DNA of 29,158 bases, taken from an uncultured Lachnospiraceae bacterium. Its GTDB lineage: Bacteria > Bacillota > Clostridia > Lachnospirales > Lachnospiraceae. The translations under genes and the position numbers were made by a program. The notes beneath the pieces are model-generated. The model saw only the letters and a list, made by a program, of their open reading frames with translations, made no database searches and had not been told where the DNA came from. Each line of letters opens with the position of its first letter. The first letter of the stretch is position 1. Shown piece after piece: positions 24,504-29,158 of the stretch. The stretch is taken from NCBI GenBank assembly GCA_900546495.1, contig URDN01000033.1, positions 1-29,158 on the forward strand, written 5' to 3'.

Positions 24504-24625
24504 TTTTCGGGCTGCAGCTGTGCCTTGATCATATCGCGATAAATACCATCTTCACTTGCCCGTTCTGCTGCCGCTGCGTGTTCTTCCACCAATGCCGCAA
24601 ACAATGCTTCCTCCGACATCATCAC
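24504..24625 (-). other. Uncertain short reading frame, probably not a gene as a whole
   Basis: A 78-codon frame runs from 24625 to 24389. Its first 45 or so codons (MSEEALFAALVEEH, then acidic and Ala-rich) look protein-like, but no ribosome site precedes it. Its 3' third contains the sigma-G promoter and the ribosome site of the next gene. It may be a decayed gene fragment or chance. The rest of the 24430-24743 gap holds that promoter and a terminator. Confidence 0.25.
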
Positions 24626-24661
24626 AACATTTTTGTTATTTTTTCTTGTAACAATTTATGC

Positions 24662-24701
24662 AAAAATCCGGCTCCGGGATAAATTCCCGAAACCGGATTT
24701 T
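24662..24701 (-). terminator. Intrinsic terminator of the surface-protein gene
   Basis: AAAATCCGG pairs with CCGGATTTT, followed inward by CGGGA / TCCCG and a loop of about five bases. Five T follow on the minus strand. It is about 45 bp after the stop at 24744. Confidence 0.85.
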
Positions 24702-24743
24702 CTATTTCATTTGTCTAGGAAGTAAAGACTCTAATTTTGTTTC

Positions 24744-27700
24744 TTATACTCGTACTTTTCCGTTTACAACTTTATAAGTTCTACCGTTTGATTTAACCGT
24801 TCCGTTGTAAGAGAAATCTACTTTACCGCCTTTGATGTACCACCAGCCGTTGCTGTTCTGTGCAATACCGTTGAAATTGAAGTTTACTTTACCGTTTTCA
24901 ATTCTCCACCAGCCGTTTGCGTTTTTAGCAACGCCTGTGTAGTTAAAGTCAACTTTACCGTTTGTGATCTTCCACCAGCCGTTCTCGTTTTTCTCAACGC
25001 TGTTGCAGTTGAAATCAACTTTACCGTTTACGATTCTCCACCAGCCGTTCTCATTTTTAGCAATTCCTGTATAACCAAAGTCTACTTTACCGTTTGTGAT
25101 CTTCCACCAGCCGTTCTCGTTCTTTGCTACTGTATTTGCGGAGAAGTCTACTTTACCGCCGCGGATGATCCACCATCCGTTTTCGTTCTTAGCTACTGTA
25201 TTTGCGGAGAAGTCTACTTTACCATTACGGATCAGCCACCATCCGTTCGCATTTTTAGCTACTGTGTTTGCTTTAAAATCAACTTTGCCGTTCTTTACAT
25301 ACCACCAGCCGTTTACGTTCTTAGCAACTGTTGTTACGTTTGTAGCGATCTCGCCATTTACATAATAGTACCAGTTTCCGTCTGCTGCTTTGGAGTTTGC
25401 AAGACCGTCTGCATGTGTTGGAGTTGCCGGTTCTACTGCTTTTTTCTTAAGAGCTGCAATAGCTGCATTCAAATGTGCTGTAGATTCATCTACACTCTCC
25501 TGACTTGTTTTGCCTTTTGCAGCATTTGCAAGATCGTCCTGTGCTTCTTTCAGCTCTGTTTCCAGATTACTCCATGTTTTTTCTGTGTAATCGTCTTTAT
25601 TCAGAGCTTCTGCTGCTTTGATTGCTGCTTCCAGTTTGCTTGTATCACTTACCGGTGTTGCAGTATGAATATCATCTGCAGTCACATTTACTTCTACATT
25701 TGTATCTGCATAACCAAGTGCATGAATGGTCAGTACCCATTTTCCTGTTCCGTCAGTTCCTTCCGGAAGCTGGCATCTTAAGGAATCTGTCAGTGCGAGC
25801 TGAATTCCATTCTTTTTATGCATCCAGTTATCCGCTGCAAATTTTGTTCCATATGTCGCAATAGCTTTATCGCCATTGCCATAATATGTCCACTCTACAG
25901 ACTGCATTGCTGCTCCGAGATCACCATAGTTCTTAGTCAGATCTACACGGAGAAAATCACCATATTTACTGTTGCTTACTACTTCTACACCTATTTTTGA
26001 TGTATCTGCTGTTTTTAATTCTGTATCTTTCAGTCCAGAGGCTGTGCCAGTTGTTGCTGCTCCAAAGCTGAAGCTTCCGTCTGCACTCATGGAAACAGTT
26101 TTCAGACCATTTGTATTGGTATCTACAGCTGCAACTGCTTCATAACTCTTCAGATTTTCCTCAGAATATCCGCCAGAGAGTTTTTCACCATTTTCTACTA
26201 CACTGTAAGCTTTTTTGAACGCTTCCAGATTTTTTGTTTTTACTTTTACTGGAACATATTTGATTCCTTTGATCACATAATGATCGTATGTAGCAGTTTT
26301 TCCATCTACTGTTAATGTAGTAATACCTGTTTTTCTGTCAGATGCTTTTACAAGTGTCTTTCCATCTTTTAAAATTGCGGTATTTCCATCTGTCCAGGAA
26401 ACTGGCTCATACTCATTTCCATCTGTGTCATAGATCACGACATCCTGTTGGAAACTTCCTCTGTGGAGACCGTGATTTGCTGTCGCACGGGTAACAACGT
26501 CAAATGCGCCTTTATCATACTCACCGTTTGTATCCATTGTATCAGAAGATAATGTAGATCCTGCATTCTGAACATTCTCTGCTGCATAGTACTCAGCATA
26601 AGAAAGAGAAGCATATACATAGGAGTATTCCGGAACTACATAAGTAAATGTGAAATCATTTGCATATCCGGTTGCTTTTACAGAAACAGTAAATTCATCT
26701 CCCGGCTTTGCATCTTTAAACGGAGTTGCTGACTCATTTAAAGAGCCGTCTTTGTTGATGATCGTAACAGATTTTTTTCCAGATGCAGCATAATCTTTGC
26801 CATTTACATTGACACTTTTAATATTTTTAATGTAAGCACTCAGATCATCTGCTGCTGCATCTTTTGCAGCAACAAGACTGTCACTTGCATTGTCATAGGC
26901 TGCTACTGCTTTGTCTGTTGTCAGTTCAAATGTTGCAGAAAGATCTGTGTATTTACCACTCTTATCTGCAATTTTCAAAGTATACTGTCCAACTGCAGCA
27001 CTCTTATCAAAGCTTAATATACCATCTTTTACAGAAACATTATTCAGTCCGTCCACACTGTATACCGCATCATAATCAGATGGCAATCCTGTAATAGCTA
27101 CTGTTGTCTTTCCTGCATCTGCAGAAGCATTTTCTACTGCTACTGTATTTGCAAATTTTACCGGAACATACTGGTTCATTGGGATGTTATATACACCGGC
27201 ATCTGTGTAATAAATAACATTATTGATGGTCTGCCCCATCATGGATACATAGTCTGCATAAGAAAGCTGGCAGCCATGTGACTCTGTTACAAATCCCGTA
27301 CTCCAAGCGAGTTCTGTCTTTTTCCAAATATTCTCCACATGACGTAATCCGTAGCTGTCACCCTCTTTTGTACTGATTGTGACACCGTATACTGTATTGA
27401 TATTTTCCGGAAGTTCTTCGATATCAAGCTGATAATCACCATACTTTGTAGATGTGGATAAGGTAGCGGTTGCATTATCTAAAGTTGTTACAGAAGATGT
27501 CTTCACTGCTCCAAAGCTGAGTGTTCCGTCCTTGTTTACAGTAAGCTCTTTATAGTAAGATGGTGCTTCACTCAGTACGTAGTAAGAATAATCCGCACTT
27601 TCAAATAATGCATCTTTTCCTGTATAAGTTGTAGTGGATTCTTTTCCTTTAATCGTTGTTGTAATGTCAACTTTGCTGTCATCTGTAATCTGTGTATATT

Positions 27701-28397
27701 TTCCTGTTAACGCAGCAAGATCACTCACTTTTACAGGGAATGTGATACCACTGATATCAGATCCATCGCTATTTACATGATAGGAACCGGCTGCCAGGGA
27801 TGCTCTGGTTTTCATCTTTGTTGCGGATGAAACTGCATCTACATCGGAATCACCCTCTGCTGCATAAAATGCTGCATATGGAATGTTCATCAGAACATAA
27901 GCTTCCTGTTTCACATCCTCTTTCTTTGCTTCTTCAAATTTAGAAAGAGCCTCTTTTGCAGCATCTTTTACTGCTGTTCTTGTAATTGTAGCACCTGATT
28001 TTGTATCATATCCATTTGCAGTAAACCAGTTATCAATACTTTCCTGTGTTGCCGGCTGTCCCATCAAAGATTTGATTCCAATTTCCGGCTTTTTTGTTGT
28101 TCCGTTTACTGCTTTTTCAAAATATGATTTACTTCCATAGTCTCCCGATGCCTCATATCCATTGGTCGGAGTCACCAGAAATTCTTTAAATTTTCCATCC
28201 TCAACAGTTACTCCAACAGTCACATCATAACTGTTCCATTCATCATCTGACTCTACATGTGCAGTCGCATTATTCACACCATCTGTTGCCACCTGAGATC
28301 CAGTTACAGCAAAAGCGCTGACCGGGCAGGTACTCATAAATGTAGCTGCTGCAAGAACTGCTGCTGCTACTTTCATTGAAAGTTTCTTTCTTCTCAT
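24744..28397 (-). CDS. Large surface protein: FMN-binding-like domain, two TpN47-like modules, FIVAR, NGWW repeats
   Basis: 1217 residues. Signal peptide with likely cleavage after AFA (about 30). Residues 45-150 resemble an FMN_bind domain ending in KSGATITRTAV, with T137 a candidate flavinylation site. Two related modules follow, about 165-470 and 595-905. The second matches my memory of Treponema TpN47 closely: LSYAEYYAAE, a FDVVTRATANHG stretch, NTNGLKT, then YYGNGDK and YGTKFAADNW. An Ig-like region (about 425-500) sits between. A FIVAR-type helical segment (about 915-990) and eight 22-residue NGWW...GKVDF repeats end the protein; these probably bind cell-wall polymer. There is no LPXTG. 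ATG at 28397 follows AAGGAGG. TpN47 is a penicillin-binding lipoprotein; activity here is untested. Confidence 0.85.
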   Translation of the reverse strand: MRRKKLSMKVAAAVLAAATFMSTCPVSAFAVTGSQVATDGVNNATAHVESDDEWNSYDVTVGVTVEDGKFKEFLVTPTNGYEASGDYGSKSYFEKAVNGTTKKPEIGIKSLMGQPATQESIDNWFTANGYDTKSGATITRTAVKDAAKEALSKFEEAKKEDVKQEAYVLMNIPYAAFYAAEGDSDVDAVSSATKMKTRASLAAGSYHVNSDGSDISGITFPVKVSDLAALTGKYTQITDDSKVDITTTIKGKESTTTYTGKDALFESADYSYYVLSEAPSYYKELTVNKDGTLSFGAVKTSSVTTLDNATATLSTSTKYGDYQLDIEELPENINTVYGVTISTKEGDSYGLRHVENIWKKTELAWSTGFVTESHGCQLSYADYVSMMGQTINNVIYYTDAGVYNIPMNQYVPVKFANTVAVENASADAGKTTVAITGLPSDYDAVYSVDGLNNVSVKDGILSFDKSAAVGQYTLKIADKSGKYTDLSATFELTTDKAVAAYDNASDSLVAAKDAAADDLSAYIKNIKSVNVNGKDYAASGKKSVTIINKDGSLNESATPFKDAKPGDEFTVSVKATGYANDFTFTYVVPEYSYVYASLSYAEYYAAENVQNAGSTLSSDTMDTNGEYDKGAFDVVTRATANHGLHRGSFQQDVVIYDTDGNEYEPVSWTDGNTAILKDGKTLVKASDRKTGITTLTVDGKTATYDHYVIKGIKYVPVKVKTKNLEAFKKAYSVVENGEKLSGGYSEENLKSYEAVAAVDTNTNGLKTVSMSADGSFSFGAATTGTASGLKDTELKTADTSKIGVEVVSNSKYGDFLRVDLTKNYGDLGAAMQSVEWTYYGNGDKAIATYGTKFAADNWMHKKNGIQLALTDSLRCQLPEGTDGTGKWVLTIHALGYADTNVEVNVTADDIHTATPVSDTSKLEAAIKAAEALNKDDYTEKTWSNLETELKEAQDDLANAAKGKTSQESVDESTAHLNAAIAALKKKAVEPATPTHADGLANSKAADGNWYYYVNGEIATNVTTVAKNVNGWWYVKNGKVDFKANTVAKNANGWWLIRNGKVDFSANTVAKNENGWWIIRGGKVDFSANTVAKNENGWWKITNGKVDFGYTGIAKNENGWWRIVNGKVDFNCNSVEKNENGWWKITNGKVDFNYTGVAKNANGWWRIENGKVNFNFNGIAQNSNGWWYIKGGKVDFSYNGTVKSNGRTYKVVNGKVRV
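24789..25313 (-). repeat. Eight tandem 66-bp NGWW...GKVDF repeats
   Basis: Eight in-frame units of 22 codons (the last has 21), each NGWWxIxxGKVDF plus a variable nine. Trp, Gly, Lys, Val and Phe positions are constant; the variable part alternates between SANTVAKN and NYTGVAKN-like forms. A degenerate unit precedes and one follows. Nucleotide identity between units is high. Confidence 0.9.
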
Positions 28398-28528
28398 AAA
28401 TTCCTCCTTATATTTTTCATTTTAAAAAAATCAAAAATATCATCCGATTGTACCAACAAACTTTTTTCTTCCCTATCTAACTTCTCTTAGCAGGAAACAA
28501 ATTTAATTAGTATTATCTAACGGCGGCT

Positions 28529-28557
28529 ATGATAACATTAGCTTCAGTTAACGTCAA
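28529..28557 (-). promoter_or_regulatory. Vegetative promoter of the large surface-protein gene
   Basis: Minus strand: -35 TTGACG (28557-28552), 17-bp spacer, extended -10 TGT TATCAT (-10 hexamer 28534-28529). It is close to the sigma-A consensus. The leader is about 125 nt. Together with the terminator at 28657-28692 it accounts for most of the 388-bp gap. Confidence 0.75.
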
Positions 28558-28656
28558 CACACTTTTTTCACATCCCCTTTTATTGAAATACTTTATCATT
28601 AATATTGAGCATCTTTTTTCATTTATATTTCTTATTGATTATCTTTTCTCTCGAAC

Positions 28657-28692
28657 AAAAAAAAGGCAAATCTATATTTCAAGATTCACCTT
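28657..28692 (-). terminator. Intrinsic terminator of the truncated repeat-protein gene
   Basis: On the minus strand AAGGTGAATCT pairs with AGATTTGCCTT through 11 pairs, two of them G-T, with an eight-base loop and eight T after it. It is about 95 bp after the stop at 28786. Confidence 0.85.
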
Positions 28693-28785
28693 CTTTTATT
28701 CTGGATAAATTTCAGTTCTCAAGCAGGAATTTTTTCACATATTTTTGAACGAAATTGCCTGTTTTTCATCACCTTATTTTATCTC

Positions 28786-29158
28786 TTATATTACGACTTT
28801 TCCTCCACGGATTGTATAAGTTTTATGATTATATTTTACTTTTCCGTTGTAGTTGAAATTTACTTTTCCGTTCTGTAAATACCAGGATCCGTTCTGGTTG
28901 CTTGCGATACCGGTAAAATTGAAGTTTACTTTTCCGTTTTCAATTCTCCACCAGCCATTTGCATTTTTTGCTACTCCTGTGTAGGAGAAATCTACTTTTC
29001 CTCCACGGATATACCACCAGCCATTGTGATTTTTCTCAACGCTGTTGCAGTTAAAATCTACTTTTCCGTTTATGATTCTCCACCAGCCGTTTGCATTTTT
29101 TGCTACTCCTGTGTAGGAAAAATCTACTTTTCCGCCGCGGATGTACCACCAGCCGTTC
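28786..29158 (-). CDS. C-terminal end of a second NGWW-repeat surface protein (partial)
   Basis: The last 124 codons of a gene whose start lies beyond the right edge. It consists of five 22-residue NGWW...GKVDF units (one reads NGSW) and a cap ending IRGGKVVI. Units are very like those of the 24744-28397 protein, including the shared FNCNSVEKN form with its cysteine. Units 1 and 3 are nearly identical, so the array looks built from 44-residue pairs. The unseen N-terminal part decides its function; the repeats imply a wall-attached exported protein. Confidence 0.85.
   Translation of the reverse strand, partial: NGWWYIRGGKVDFSYTGVAKNANGWWRIINGKVDFNCNSVEKNHNGWWYIRGGKVDFSYTGVAKNANGWWRIENGKVNFNFTGIASNQNGSWYLQNGKVNFNYNGKVKYNHKTYTIRGGKVVI

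Noticed and set aside
24789..25313. Regular 66-bp repeats that might be read as a CRISPR-like array
   Set aside because: The period is in frame, there are no unique spacers, and each unit codes for an NGWW...GKVDF repeat.

Overview
The window reads as a chromosomal segment of an anaerobic, spore-forming, low-to-moderate GC Firmicute, most likely Lachnospiraceae (Blautia / Dorea / Ruminococcus gnavus-like). The reasons are an [FeFe]-hydrogenase maturase (HydF), spoVA sporulation genes, AGGAGG-type ribosome binding sites with frequent TTG/GTG starts, a YesM/YesN two-component pair, and surface proteins with 22-residue NGWW...GKVDF repeats. The genus is an inference. No rRNA, tRNA, IS element, phage gene or CRISPR array was seen. 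All but two genes lie on the minus strand.

Layout. 1-4387: a MacAB-like export operon with two different membrane-fusion proteins, one ATPase and a permease cut by the window edge. 4748-7318: hydF and a divergent orphan NitT/TauT-type solute-binding lipoprotein, which share a symmetric two-way promoter. 7458-12665: a polysaccharide deacetylase followed by the two halves of a heterodimeric ABC exporter. 12889-19526: an orphan family-1 solute-binding lipoprotein, an OFA-family MFS transporter, a YesM-type histidine kinase (plus strand) and, convergent with it, a Nif11-like small protein plus a YesN-type regulator. 19653-21834: a small conserved protein, a YfcE-type phosphoesterase and a MATE transporter. 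21975-24399: spoVAC, spoVAB and spoVAA, preceded by an unrecognised small cysteine-rich membrane protein. 24744-29158: a 1217-residue surface protein (FMN-binding-like domain, two TpN47-like modules, FIVAR, NGWW repeats) and the C-terminal end of a second NGWW-repeat protein.

The strongest new lead is the spoVA region. A perfect match to the sigma-G consensus (TGAATA, 17 bp, CATACTA) lies just upstream of the small cysteine-rich gene at 24040-24399, which is followed in the same direction by spoVAA, spoVAB and spoVAC. The gene is therefore likely forespore-expressed, and its product may act with the SpoVA channel. The locus stops after spoVAC; spoVAD and spoVAE are not here. Other leads are the symmetric hydF promoter, the flavinylation-like motif in the TpN47-type surface protein, the Nif11-like gene next to a YesN regulator, and inverted repeats between the OFA transporter and the kinase.

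All calls come from reading the sequence and remembered family features; no database search was run.
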